The position numbers and the translations under genes were made by a program. A model generated the notes under the pieces. That model made no database searches. It had not been told where the DNA came from and saw nothing but the letters and a program-made list of their open reading frames with translations. A stretch of DNA of 64,000 nt from Cellvibrio sp. KY-GH-1 (GTDB taxonomy: Bacteria; Pseudomonadota; Gammaproteobacteria; Pseudomonadales; Cellvibrionaceae), in contig NZ_CP031728.1 in assembly GCF_008806975.1 (NCBI RefSeq), positions 4,423,501 to 4,487,500 of the forward strand, in the 5' to 3' direction. This document shows, piece by piece, positions 53,417-64,000 of this stretch; within the stretch, counting starts at the first letter, position 1, and every line of letters starts with the position of its first letter.

Positions 53417-53998
53417 ATGAAGAAAAAATGGTTGGCGATATTGGGGCTGAGCCTGGGGGCTTCCGGTGCCCTTGCCTCAGGGGGCGGTAACGCGCCGGCG
53501 GAAGGGGTTAATTATATTGCGATTAGTCCACCGTTAATTGTGAACTACGGCGGCCCGGGCAAAGTGCGCTATATAAAAGCAGAATTATCACTGCGCGCGG
53601 AAAATGCCGCCGATGCTACAGAAGTAATGCATCACCTGCCGCTGATTCGCGATCGCTTGGTTAGCATTCTTAGTGCGCAAACCGAAGAAGTTATCAGTAC
53701 CGCGGAGGGTAAAGAATATTTACGGGTGTATGCGCTGGCTGAGATTAATAAAGCGCTGCTGAAAGTGGAGGGTCACGATCATCATGCCGAGGACCATGAC
53801 GCTGATGCAGATCACGGTAAAGATCACGCGAAAGATAAAGGAAAAAAACATGCAGATGCTGACGATAAGCACGCGGGCAAATCTGCGGCGGGCGAACCTG
53901 AGCACGGGGAAGTGGTGCTGCCATCTGCTGCTGATGTAATACCAGTCAAGGGGCCAGCTTCTGACTTATTTTTCAATAATTTTGTAGTACAAAAGTAA
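53417..53998 (+). CDS. exported FliL-like protein with His/Asp-rich insert
   Basis: 193 residues from ATG 53417, six bases after GAGGA. A signal peptide ends near LASGGG, so it is likely periplasmic rather than a membrane-anchored FliL. Residues about 30-115 follow the FliL fold (YIAISPPLIVNYGGPGK, RYIKAELSLRAENA). Before the C-terminal LFFNNFVVQ there is an insertion of about 60 residues (117-175) very rich in His, Asp, Lys and Ala. Such an insert suggests metal binding (inference). No flagellar genes are nearby. Confidence 0.78.
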   Translation: MKKKWLAILGLSLGASGALASGGGNAPAEGVNYIAISPPLIVNYGGPGKVRYIKAELSLRAENAADATEVMHHLPLIRDRLVSILSAQTEEVISTAEGKEYLRVYALAEINKALLKVEGHDHHAEDHDADADHGKDHAKDKGKKHADADDKHAGKSAAGEPEHGEVVLPSAADVIPVKGPASDLFFNNFVVQK

Positions 53999-54007
53999 CC
54001 GCACGTG

Positions 54008-54032
54008 GGCACCGTTTTTCGGTGCCTGTTTC
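54008..54032. terminator. terminator between FliL-like gene and gshA
   Basis: GGCACCG (54008-54014), loop TTTTT, CGGTGCC (54020-54026), then TGTTTCTT. Confidence 0.65.
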
Positions 54033-54048
54033 TTGCCCATCTATTTAA

Positions 54049-55668
54049 TTATTGCCCGCAACTGCACCCGCGATATTGCGCGTAATAATTTTCCAGATAT
54101 CCATCGAATGAAACTTGTTGTCGCTGCTCCAGCGCGGCCTGTTCTTGTAGAGATTTTTCACCCATCGCAGCGAATTCGGCGTAGCCTTTTTCATCCAGCG
54201 GCCGCGTGGCAAACCAGGCGCGGTGTTGCTCCGCCAGTTGTAGTGTATGTGCGTAAAAACTTTGCTGCTTTTCCTGCATATCACGCAGTACGCGCGCAGA
54301 GGGAGTTAACGCGGGGTTTTCAAGTTTGGCGAGCTGTTGTTGTACAGATTGTTGATACTGGTTTCCGGTTTTGGCTTGGTCCAGCAGTGCGGCGCATGCC
54401 AGGCTACCGGCAATAATTTCTTGGGCCCAGCTACGCATGGTAATCGAGTCATCGCCGCGCAATAGTTCCAAATTGGGCTCGCGCCCCTGATTCACAATCC
54501 GCTTTTGGTTTTCCTGCCCTTGGTAAAATTCGCGCGCATCGGTTTGCGGGCTATCGCTCAATAAGCAGTAGAGTAAAAACGCATCCATTACCTGCATTTG
54601 CTCACTGGTAATCCCCAGCGGTTCGTAGGGATTTAAATCGACACAGCGCACTTCTACATATTCTACGCCGCGCAACCGCAGCGCTTGCAATGCTGTTTCA
54701 CCGCGTTCGGTCGTGCGTTTGGGGCGAATGCTGGAGTAAAACTCATTTTCAATTTGCAGCAAACTCGTGTTGAGCTGCTGATAGTTGCCGTCGCTATCTT
54801 TCACGCCTAGGTGTTCGTAGGCGGGATGACTTTGGGTGATGGCGCCGCAGAGCGTTTTTAAATAGTCACTCAGGTTGTTGTAATTCACTACCAGACTTTT
54901 TTGCGCATCACTTTGGTAGCCAAGGTCACCCATGCGCAGCGACGTGGCAAAGGGCAAATAGTGGGTTTGCTCCGCAAACGGGAACGGCTGTAACTGGTGA
55001 TTGCGATTTTTAACAAAGCAGGAACAAACCGCCGGCGACGCACCGAACAGATAAATCAACAGCCAAAAATTGCGGCGGAAATTACGGATCAAACCAAAAT
55101 AGCGCTCGGTTTTAAAATCCTGCAACGATTGTTGATTGCCGGTTTGCGACTGTGCCTGTAATAGCGACCAAAACTCATCGGGCAAACTGAAGTTGTAGTG
55201 AATGCCGGCGATGGTTTGCATCGCGCGGCCATAGCGATGCCCAAGGCCAATGCGATAAATGGTTTTCATTGTGCCGCTGTTGGAGCTGCCGTAACGCGCA
55301 ACAGGAATCTCATTATCGGACCCCAGGGTGCACGGCATACTGGCTGGCCAGAGGCGCTCGTGATTGGGGGCAAGTTGGGAGTAGGTATAACGATGAATAT
55401 TATCCAGCTGCTTCAGCAGCGGTTCTACATCAGCAAAAGGCTCGGTAATAAATTCGAGCAGTGCTTCGCTGTAATCTGTCGTGATGTGCGGATGTGTCAG
55501 TGCTGAACCCAATGCTTCCGGGTGATCGGTTTGCGCCAGGGTCCCGGTAGGAGTTACGCGCAGGCTTTCTTTTTCCAGGCCACGTAAAATACCGCGCAGG
55601 CTGGCGTTGTTGTCGGCAGTAGCAAATGCTGCCAGTAGATCCTGTGATAGGCCTTGAGGTGCAGACAC
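54049..55668 (-). CDS. gshA: glutamate-cysteine ligase
   Basis: 539 residues. LRGILRGLEKESLRVT near the start, PASMPCTLGSDNEIPVARYG and LRGVEYVEVRCVDLNPYEPLGI are core motifs of the gammaproteobacterial GshA type. It makes gamma-glutamylcysteine, the first step of glutathione synthesis. The last residues GCSCGQ carry two Cys, outside the catalytic core. It is slightly longer than the E. coli enzyme at the C-terminus. Confidence 0.95.
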   Translation of the reverse strand: MSAPQGLSQDLLAAFATADNNASLRGILRGLEKESLRVTPTGTLAQTDHPEALGSALTHPHITTDYSEALLEFITEPFADVEPLLKQLDNIHRYTYSQLAPNHERLWPASMPCTLGSDNEIPVARYGSSNSGTMKTIYRIGLGHRYGRAMQTIAGIHYNFSLPDEFWSLLQAQSQTGNQQSLQDFKTERYFGLIRNFRRNFWLLIYLFGASPAVCSCFVKNRNHQLQPFPFAEQTHYLPFATSLRMGDLGYQSDAQKSLVVNYNNLSDYLKTLCGAITQSHPAYEHLGVKDSDGNYQQLNTSLLQIENEFYSSIRPKRTTERGETALQALRLRGVEYVEVRCVDLNPYEPLGITSEQMQVMDAFLLYCLLSDSPQTDAREFYQGQENQKRIVNQGREPNLELLRGDDSITMRSWAQEIIAGSLACAALLDQAKTGNQYQQSVQQQLAKLENPALTPSARVLRDMQEKQQSFYAHTLQLAEQHRAWFATRPLDEKGYAEFAAMGEKSLQEQAALEQRQQVSFDGYLENYYAQYRGCSCGQ

Positions 55669-55764
55669 GTCAGTTTCCTTTTTGCTCAGAGAGCATTTGG
55701 ATAGGCCGGTGGTTGCGCACCGGCGCGGGAAGTAGTTGAGTCAGTCTAGATGAGCTGGAGAGAT

Positions 55765-56136
55765 TTATGCCAGCGGAACATCGCTCGCGGCAGACGCACG
55801 CTCGATATCAGCGGGGCTGTCTTCCGGTGCAAACTCGGCGACGGCCAACGCGTCTGTTGTTGGTGGTAGCTGATCTAACAGATCCTTGCCTACTTTGGGT
55901 AGGGGTTCCGGCATGAGTTCCGGATCAATCTGTGGCAGACCTTTTTCGTTCGCAGTACAGCTAATTACCTTAATACGCTGGCGATAGTCTTTGGAGCTGG
56001 CTTCAAACATTTGGTTTATAGCTTCATCTTTATGCGCCGTTTTAAATAGTGCTCCCAGGTCGCGACCATCCAGCCAATTGTTTTGTTTACCTAAAAACAG
56101 CTTTTCCTGATTTTGCAGAATAAAGAGCTCGCTCAT
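55765..56136 (-). CDS. conserved-looking protein of unknown function
   Basis: 122 residues from ATG 56136 behind AGGAGT. It begins MSELFILQNQEKLFLGKQN and has WLDGRDLGALFKTAHKDEAINQ, then an acidic, Ala/Pro-rich tail from residue 75 on (PADIERASAAS). No signal peptide or membrane segment. I recognise no domain; the first half looks folded, the tail disordered. Confidence 0.65.
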   Translation of the reverse strand: MSELFILQNQEKLFLGKQNNWLDGRDLGALFKTAHKDEAINQMFEASSKDYRQRIKVISCTANEKGLPQIDPELMPEPLPKVGKDLLDQLPPTTDALAVAEFAPEDSPADIERASAASDVPLA

Positions 56137-56340
56137 GACTACTCCTGGTGCGTTCACTCGATAAACCGCGGATGTGGGGTTTTACCGGTAAACTTCAAGG
56201 GGCACAGATTGTGATTTGCGACGACAGGGCCTGCGTTTTTTCAAGCGCTTAGCGCTATTCATTTGTTCTACATCAAATATTGGGGGTTTATCCGCACCGA
56301 TAATGGTATCGCCTGACAATAACAATAGAGGAATCAGACG

Positions 56341-56904
56341 ATGTTTAAAACCTTCCTGGTGTACATTCATTTAATCGCCGCCTGCCTGGCTGTGGGCGTA
56401 CTACTTATGCAAGACCTGGCACTCGCCAAATGGCGGGGCCGCGCGATGGACGCAGAAGCGCGAGCCAATCTTCATCAAAATGCCGGTATCGTGACCTTGG
56501 CGCTTGTTGTGCTATGGGTTTCAGGTTTGGCGATAGTGATCATTGGGTATCTCGATAACCCTGCGTACCTTATGAACCAAAAGTTGTGGGGAAAATTTAC
56601 CGTCGTTAGCATACTGACTATTAATGGTTTAATTTTGCACTACTACAGTTTTCCCAAGTTGATGTCGCCGGTTGGTTTTCTGGGGGCAGGCCGCACGGAG
56701 CAACTGTTTGTGTTGGTAACCGCCGTCGTGTCACTGGTTTCCTGGTTGTATTCCTGTTACTTGGGAATTGCGCGTCCATGGAACAACGTTGCACCTTACT
56801 CCTACGTGATGACGATTTACGTGATGGTAATGGCGGTGGCAATGGCGGTTGGACTTGCAGTTTGGCGTGAACTGCGCAACGAATTCCGTTTGCTTGCACA
56901 TTAA
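56341..56904 (+). CDS. multi-pass membrane protein of unknown function
   Basis: 187 residues with five hydrophobic segments: about 5-25, 49-70, 84-100, 120-145 and 155-175. Histidines near TM ends (VYIHLIAAC, NGLILHYYSF) recall haem-ligating membrane proteins of the DUF2214/CopD-like type, but no firm family is seen. GAGGAATC lies before the ATG. Confidence 0.7.
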   Translation: MFKTFLVYIHLIAACLAVGVLLMQDLALAKWRGRAMDAEARANLHQNAGIVTLALVVLWVSGLAIVIIGYLDNPAYLMNQKLWGKFTVVSILTINGLILHYYSFPKLMSPVGFLGAGRTEQLFVLVTAVVSLVSWLYSCYLGIARPWNNVAPYSYVMTIYVMVMAVAMAVGLAVWRELRNEFRLLAH

Positions 56905-57009
56905 TGACAACATCTGGGGCGCGTTAATTTCCGATGTTTTGCCGTTCGAGGTTTCCGCAAGGATCGCTGGGTAATGTTAATAGCCGACCGGGATGGTCGG
57001 CTTACAAAC

Positions 57010-58083
57010 CTACCAATCCATTAACGCTTTTAACTGCGGTGTTAAATCGTTTGCCATAGCGGCGTGCTGCGCTTTGGTTGGATGTGCATCCTGAGTATCG
57101 CCAGGATAATTAGTAGAGGTAACCTGGTGCACACGAGTGTTGTTTACACGTGAAATGGCCTCGCGAATATAATCAATTAATGCGGCTTTTTTCTCGCCAT
57201 TTAAAATTGCACCCTCGGTGATTGCAATGTGCGCTTGTGGGTGGTTAGCGAGTAACTTGTTAATTAATTTTACATAGGCAGTTACATAAGTTTCGCGGTC
57301 CGGAATGCCGGTGCTGAAATCATTGGTACCAACGGCGCTAACAATTAAATCCGGCTGGTATTGGTTGTGATCCCATTTGAAGTCCGGGTTGTTGTCACCG
57401 ACCGCATATTCATAAAAATCCGGCAAGTTAGCTTCATCCGTTTTGCCATTCCAGCTGCGAATTAACCCACGCCCACCCCAGCACACTAAATTTACTTGTG
57501 AGTTAAGCGCTTTGGCAGTGAGCATGCCGTAGGACTCACGCGCATTCCACCAGCGCGTATTTTTTTGTTCGCCAGCAACGCGGTCAATAGCTTCGCCACA
57601 GGTTACGGAATCGCCCAGTACCAGCATTTTACGTTTGGGTAATTTTGCGGACGGGAAAAAACCTTCTCCGGTAAGTACAAATTCTTTAATGGTCACATTG
57701 CCATGCCAATTTTCCGAGCGATGAATAATTTCAACGCTGTGCCTGGCTGATGCAGGAAAGTGAAATAGTTCGATACTCTGTACTTGTGGCCCTAGCTTTA
57801 CTGCTTTGGGGGCACCGCCATCGACAATAATATCTACCCAGGAGTTGCCGCCACTACTCTGCATGCTGGCACTCAGCTGCGAGCCTTCCACTTCGGTGCT
57901 AAAACTTACGCCGGGAAAGCCAAAAGTCAGGCTCTGGTCGGCGTTGGTATGCGTGCGCCCGGTGCGGCTGATCATGCTATCACTCGCGTACAGGTGCGTA
58001 CTTTTGGGAGCCGAGGTGGTGCAGGCATTCAGGTTGATCAGGGTGACTGTCATGAGCGTTAGGTTAAATAATTTTTTAATCAT
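57010..58083 (-). CDS. CE2-type acetyl esterase lipoprotein
   Basis: 357 residues from ATG 58083. The signal ends LNLNAC, a lipobox, so the enzyme is membrane-anchored. A jelly-roll domain (about 25-155) precedes the SGNH domain, which has KMLVLGDSVTCGEAID (Ser in GDS), VSAVGTNDFSTG and DAHPT (Asp-His). The two-part layout is that of CE2 esterases, known from Cellvibrio japonicus, which deacetylate xylan, mannan or glucomannan. Substrate inferred. ATG at 58092 is an alternative start, too close to AGGAG. Confidence 0.85.
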   Translation of the reverse strand: MIKKLFNLTLMTVTLINLNACTTSAPKSTHLYASDSMISRTGRTHTNADQSLTFGFPGVSFSTEVEGSQLSASMQSSGGNSWVDIIVDGGAPKAVKLGPQVQSIELFHFPASARHSVEIIHRSENWHGNVTIKEFVLTGEGFFPSAKLPKRKMLVLGDSVTCGEAIDRVAGEQKNTRWWNARESYGMLTAKALNSQVNLVCWGGRGLIRSWNGKTDEANLPDFYEYAVGDNNPDFKWDHNQYQPDLIVSAVGTNDFSTGIPDRETYVTAYVKLINKLLANHPQAHIAITEGAILNGEKKAALIDYIREAISRVNNTRVHQVTSTNYPGDTQDAHPTKAQHAAMANDLTPQLKALMDW

Positions 58084-58139
58084 GTGTTTCATTCTCCTAT
58101 AACGCAAAAGCGCACTGGATGTGCGCTTGCGGGAAAATA

Positions 58140-58889
58140 TCAAGGCTTGAGGAGTGCAGTTATATCCGGGGTCATGGCATTCGCCCAGACTTGGTAGCCT
58201 TTGGGTGTTGGGTGCAAAAAGTCTTTCATGATCTCGGGGGAAATGCTGCCGTCTTTTTCCAACAGTAGCGGACCGTAATCTTTAAAGAAAATGGTTTTGT
58301 TATTGCCCAGTTTGCCGATTATTTTATTCAGCTGTTTCACTTTGTCGCGATTGGGGGATTTGGGATCCTGCTCAAAAGGAAAAACAGCATTTAATAAAAT
58401 TTTGCTGTTGGGCCAGGCTAATTGAAGTTGTTGCACAACGCGTGTAACGCCGTCACCTGCTTGCTCGGGCGATTCCTGCAATCCGCCAATATTATTTACA
58501 CCAATCAGCAATACAATTAATTTGGGTTGCAGGTTGCCAACCGCGCCGTGCTGCAAACGCCAGAGTACGTTGCCGGTGTTATCGCCACCTATGCCAAAGT
58601 TGGCTGCTTTTAAGGGGGCAAAATTGGTTTGCCAGATTTGCCAATCCCAACCGGCGGTAATTGAGTCGCCGACAAAAAGCACATCGACCTGCTCAAATTC
58701 TGCAATTACAGTGTCATCTGCATGTTGCTTTTCCCAAGCCTTAATGGACATCCACTCGTAATCTACGGCGCGTTTGGTGGGAACTATGCCTGAAGGTGGT
58801 AGCGGTGAGAGGGCCAGTGTGGATTGACAGAATAGGCCAATGCCAAATGAAGCAAAAACAGAAAATAATTTTTTGTGGTGCAGAGTCAT
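58140..58889 (-). CDS. exported SGNH/GDSL esterase
   Basis: 249 residues from ATG 58889 (AGGAA upstream), signal peptide ending near TLALS. VLFVGDSITAGWDWQIW carries the nucleophile Ser, GIGGDNTGNVLWRLQHG the Gly/Asn oxyanion residues, LIGVNNIG the Asn block, and DFLHPTPKGY the catalytic Asp and His. It resembles PAF-acetylhydrolase-like lipases and polysaccharide acetyl-esterases. It precedes the CE2-type gene on the same strand with a 56-base gap, so the two are likely co-transcribed. Confidence 0.88.
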   Translation of the reverse strand: MTLHHKKLFSVFASFGIGLFCQSTLALSPLPPSGIVPTKRAVDYEWMSIKAWEKQHADDTVIAEFEQVDVLFVGDSITAGWDWQIWQTNFAPLKAANFGIGGDNTGNVLWRLQHGAVGNLQPKLIVLLIGVNNIGGLQESPEQAGDGVTRVVQQLQLAWPNSKILLNAVFPFEQDPKSPNRDKVKQLNKIIGKLGNNKTIFFKDYGPLLLEKDGSISPEIMKDFLHPTPKGYQVWANAMTPDITALLKP

Positions 58890-59018
58890 AGTTGTTATTC
58901 CTGTAGTGGGGTTACACGCTGCCATTAACTGGCAACAGAAAATCTATGCTTGCTGTGTGTTTATTGTTGGTGCGCAATCAAGGTTGCGCTTGTTGTTTTA
59001 AAAAACCGTGTTTGATTT

Positions 59019-60068
59019 TTAGTGCTTCAAGCTTAGTCGCTCGTTCTGCATATTCAAGCTTTGTACGCCGGCGATATTTAACACCAAATCCAGTAATTCA
59101 TCCCAGGGTTCTGCGTTGCGCATTCCTTTTACCGCTTTGTCTATCCCGTTGGCTTTGCGCAACAATTGTTGCAAGTGCGCGGGTTTTAAACGGCGCAGTG
59201 CGGCCTGGATTAATGGCTGGCGTTTTTCCCACACACCGGCTTGCTTTGCCGCCCAATCAAAATGCTTGCCTTGGGCGACGGCCTGCGAAACCTGGATCAG
59301 TGTGCGTATATCGCGAGTAATAGCCCAGAGCACATTGATGGGCTCCGTGCCTTCGCTGCGTAAACCTTGTAATGTTTTTACTGCGGCGCGCGCATCGCCA
59401 TGTAATGCTTTATCGGCGAGGCCGAACACATCATAGCGCGCGCTGTCGGCAACGACTGATGCCATCAATTCATAATCGATATGATTGTTGTGCGCGAGCA
59501 GTTTTAATTTTTCAATCTCTTGCGCGGCTGCGAGCAGGTTGCCCTCAATACGCGATACCAATAATTCAATGGCGTCGGCATCCGCGCGCAAACCGGTCGA
59601 TTGCAACCGCAGCCCTATCCAGCGCGGAAGTTGGGCGATGGTTACTGGCCAGATTTGAATGTGTTGGCCAGCATCTTCAATGGCTTTAAACCATTTGCTT
59701 TTTTGCGTGGCGCTGTCGAGTTTATCGGTAACGATTAGCAACACATTATCCGGTGCAGGAGATTCTGCGTATTCTTGCAAAATTTTTCCGCCTTTATCGC
59801 CCGGCTTGCCGGAGGGCATACGCAGTTCGATAATTTTTTTCTCGGCAAACAATGACAGGCTGTTGGCGGCGGCGAGCAATTGCCCCCAATCAAAACTGGT
59901 GTCGGCATGATAGAGGTCGCGCTCGCTAAACCCTTGCTTGCGCGCGGCAGCGCGAATTTGGTCGCAACACTCTTGAATCAAGAGCGGCTCTTCGCCGGAA
60001 ACCAAATAAATCGGTACCAATTGCTTGGTGAGTGCGGCACCCAGTTGTTCAGCGCGCAGCTTGGGCAT
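59019..60068 (-). CDS. holA: DNA polymerase III delta subunit
   Basis: 349 residues. It has LVPIYLVSGEEPLLIQECCDQI near the N-terminus, and later VSRIEGNLLAAAQEIEKLKLLA and VFGLADKALHGDARAAVKTL. The clamp loader delta subunit opens the sliding clamp. It is last in the conserved leuS-lptE-holA operon, one base after lptE's stop. Confidence 0.93.
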   Translation of the reverse strand: MPKLRAEQLGAALTKQLVPIYLVSGEEPLLIQECCDQIRAAARKQGFSERDLYHADTSFDWGQLLAAANSLSLFAEKKIIELRMPSGKPGDKGGKILQEYAESPAPDNVLLIVTDKLDSATQKSKWFKAIEDAGQHIQIWPVTIAQLPRWIGLRLQSTGLRADADAIELLVSRIEGNLLAAAQEIEKLKLLAHNNHIDYELMASVVADSARYDVFGLADKALHGDARAAVKTLQGLRSEGTEPINVLWAITRDIRTLIQVSQAVAQGKHFDWAAKQAGVWEKRQPLIQAALRRLKPAHLQQLLRKANGIDKAVKGMRNAEPWDELLDLVLNIAGVQSLNMQNERLSLKH

Positions 60069-60069
60069 G

Positions 60070-60612
60070 TTATTGGGCCGTTTGCGTGGATGATGCAGGT
60101 GTTGTTGATTGTTTGGCGGCGAGGTTTTTTACCCGGCGCAGAATCGTCTGCGCGAGTTCACGGCGCATTTCGCGCAAGACCAACTCTTCTTCCTGTGCGG
60201 CACTGTTGGCGTTGTTTACGTTGTAGTTGTAGGTACGAGTAATGCTCGCAGCAGTATCTTTAGGCGTGATTAGGTTACCGGCACTGCTGATGCTGAACGG
60301 CGCGCGCAATATAATTTCATAGGCGCTGGTCAGTGCATCGCTGCCTACGCCGGCGGTGCGTTTATCCAGCGTTTCGCTGCCGATATTCAGCACCAGTGTT
60401 TGCGCGGTGTTTTTTTCGACTTCGGTAATTTTGTAGCCGGGCAATGCCTGACGCAACGAGTTCACTAATTGGCTGTGGTTGTCGCTGCTCTCGATGGTCA
60501 GATTGAGTGGTTGTGTCATCGCCAGTTTATCGCTGCCGGATGTAGAGCCGCGCAAATGCCAGCCACAAGCAGAGAGCGAAAGAATTAATAAACTGGCGAT
60601 AATTTTTTTCAT
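60070..60612 (-). CDS. lptE: LPS-assembly lipoprotein LptE
   Basis: 180 residues. The signal ends LSLSACGWHLRG, the LptE start with lipidated Cys16. LPGYKITEVEKNTAQTLVLN and EELVLREMRRELAQTIL match the LptE fold. It sits in the LptD barrel and helps place LPS on the outer membrane. Ribosome binding region overlaps the intergenic stretch of 56 bases after leuS. Confidence 0.93.
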   Translation of the reverse strand: MKKIIASLLILSLSACGWHLRGSTSGSDKLAMTQPLNLTIESSDNHSQLVNSLRQALPGYKITEVEKNTAQTLVLNIGSETLDKRTAGVGSDALTSAYEIILRAPFSISSAGNLITPKDTAASITRTYNYNVNNANSAAQEEELVLREMRRELAQTILRRVKNLAAKQSTTPASSTQTAQ

Positions 60613-60668
60613 AACAATCTCATTCTTTAGCGGTGAGCTTCTCCCGTTTTAACGGGAGAAGCTTCAAC

Positions 60669-63386
<2,718 letters not shown>

Positions 63387-63388
63387 TT

Positions 63389-63754
63389 ATGAAATCCGGC
63401 GATAGATCCACAGCTCCAACCCCAAATAATCCTTATCACACCCACCAGATGGATCTACCCTTCAGCCCGGAGGAGACGGGCGCGCTTGGAACATTGAAGG
63501 AAGGTTTCGCCCATGAGGTTGATGACCTCGTCAAGCTCGAACTCACTGCCGAGGAAATGGTGGGAAATGAGGTGCGGCTCGCGCGCGAATATTTAAAGGA
63601 AGATGCAGGCCATTTCTGGAGCGACCTTAAACAGGAGTTTCTTAATTGGGAGCTGGCGACCGGGCAGTTGCTGCTGACAGCAGCCGACCCTACCCGCGTA
63701 GATTGGCAAGCGCACCGTTGGTGGGGTGATGAAGAATCGCAGATGCGGCATTAG
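63389..63754 (+). CDS. YbeL-like (DUF1451-type) protein without zinc ribbon
   Basis: 121 residues from ATG 63389. FAHEVDDLVKLELTAEEMVG and LAREYLKEDAGHFWSDLKQE followed by WELATGQLLLTAADPTRVDW resemble the helical N-terminal part of YbeL. E. coli YbeL lies beside leuS as well, but ends in a Cys-rich zinc ribbon that is absent here. It is divergent from leuS. Function unknown. Confidence 0.65.
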   Translation: MKSGDRSTAPTPNNPYHTHQMDLPFSPEETGALGTLKEGFAHEVDDLVKLELTAEEMVGNEVRLAREYLKEDAGHFWSDLKQEFLNWELATGQLLLTAADPTRVDWQAHRWWGDEESQMRH

Positions 63755-63845
63755 CAGCGCTTGCTGAACGGTTAAAGCCCAATTATCCGATAAGTTTGTT
63801 AAGCTCTCTCGTGCCTGAACTATAACTATATCCAGTGAGAGAACC

Positions 63846-64000
63846 ATGTCTTTATCCCTGCGCGCCCGCCTGGGCGCTTTAGTATTTATGCTAGTCCCCG
63901 TTTTTGGAGTTGCCGAACCCGTGAGTGAATTACCTGCCGAGCCTATTTACCTTTGGGCGGAAAAGCCGTTAATTGAACCTGACCGTGAACATATCAAAGA
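63846..64000 (+). CDS. exported protein, 3' truncated by window end
   Basis: ATG 63846 follows GAGAGAACC. The first residues MSLSLRARLGALVFMLVPVF and GVAEPV form a signal peptide. The remaining 30 residues (PAEPIYLWAEKPLIEPD and on) do not identify a family. The frame is open to the edge. Confidence 0.5.
   Translation, partial: MSLSLRARLGALVFMLVPVFGVAEPVSELPAEPIYLWAEKPLIEPDREHIK

Overview
The window reads as chromosome of a polysaccharide-degrading gammaproteobacterium of the Cellvibrio type. The grounds are serine-rich linkers in a GH18 chitinase, several TonB-dependent receptors of the N-acetylglucosamine/mannan type, CE2-like esterases, TonB receptor/tryptophan-halogenase cassettes, and Pseudomonas-like gene order around the algP-FKBP-algQ-dsbB block. 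No rRNA, tRNA or CRISPR array was recognised.

Layout. 1-11.8 kb is a chitin/GlcNAc-type locus: the end of a GH20 hexosaminidase, a one-TM AraC-type regulator, a large TonB-dependent receptor, a flavin halogenase / JmjC-like cupin / flavin halogenase cassette, and a modular GH18 chitinase (GH18-CBM5/12-CBM6). A LacI-type palindrome lies between the hexosaminidase and the regulator. 12-19 kb holds a secreted glutathione-peroxidase-like protein, then a second TonB-dependent receptor. It is followed at once by an 866-residue outer-membrane lipoprotein built on a GH5 mannanase fold in which both catalytic glutamates appear to be replaced, with beta-sandwich modules behind it. I regard this pair as the most interesting system here: a probable glycan-capture lipoprotein plus transporter, analogous in logic to SusD/SusC.

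19-32 kb is mixed housekeeping: GNAT, dtd, a seven-TM AraC regulator, proline iminopeptidase, WYL regulator, tag, PQQ-type sugar dehydrogenase, a GGCT-like protein, DCC-family protein, hemH, an orphan PEP-CTERM protein, a TSUP permease, a Nudix protein and typA. 32-41 kb has thiI, an antiporter and the nitrogen-control cluster glnA-(DUF4124)-glnL-glnG, with a good sigma-54 promoter in front of glnA. 41-46 kb has a chemotaxis receptor whose terminator is interrupted by a complete IS1182-like element with 16-bp target duplication, then a GNAT-like protein, ExoD and a small outer-membrane protein.

47-64 kb carries an ABC-F ATPase, small conserved proteins, the algP / FKBP / algQ(rsd) / dsbB block, a secreted FliL-like protein with a His/Asp-rich insert, gshA, two neighbouring SGNH esterases, and the conserved leuS-lptE-holA operon with a shortened YbeL-like protein divergent to it. 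The first and last genes are cut by the window edges.
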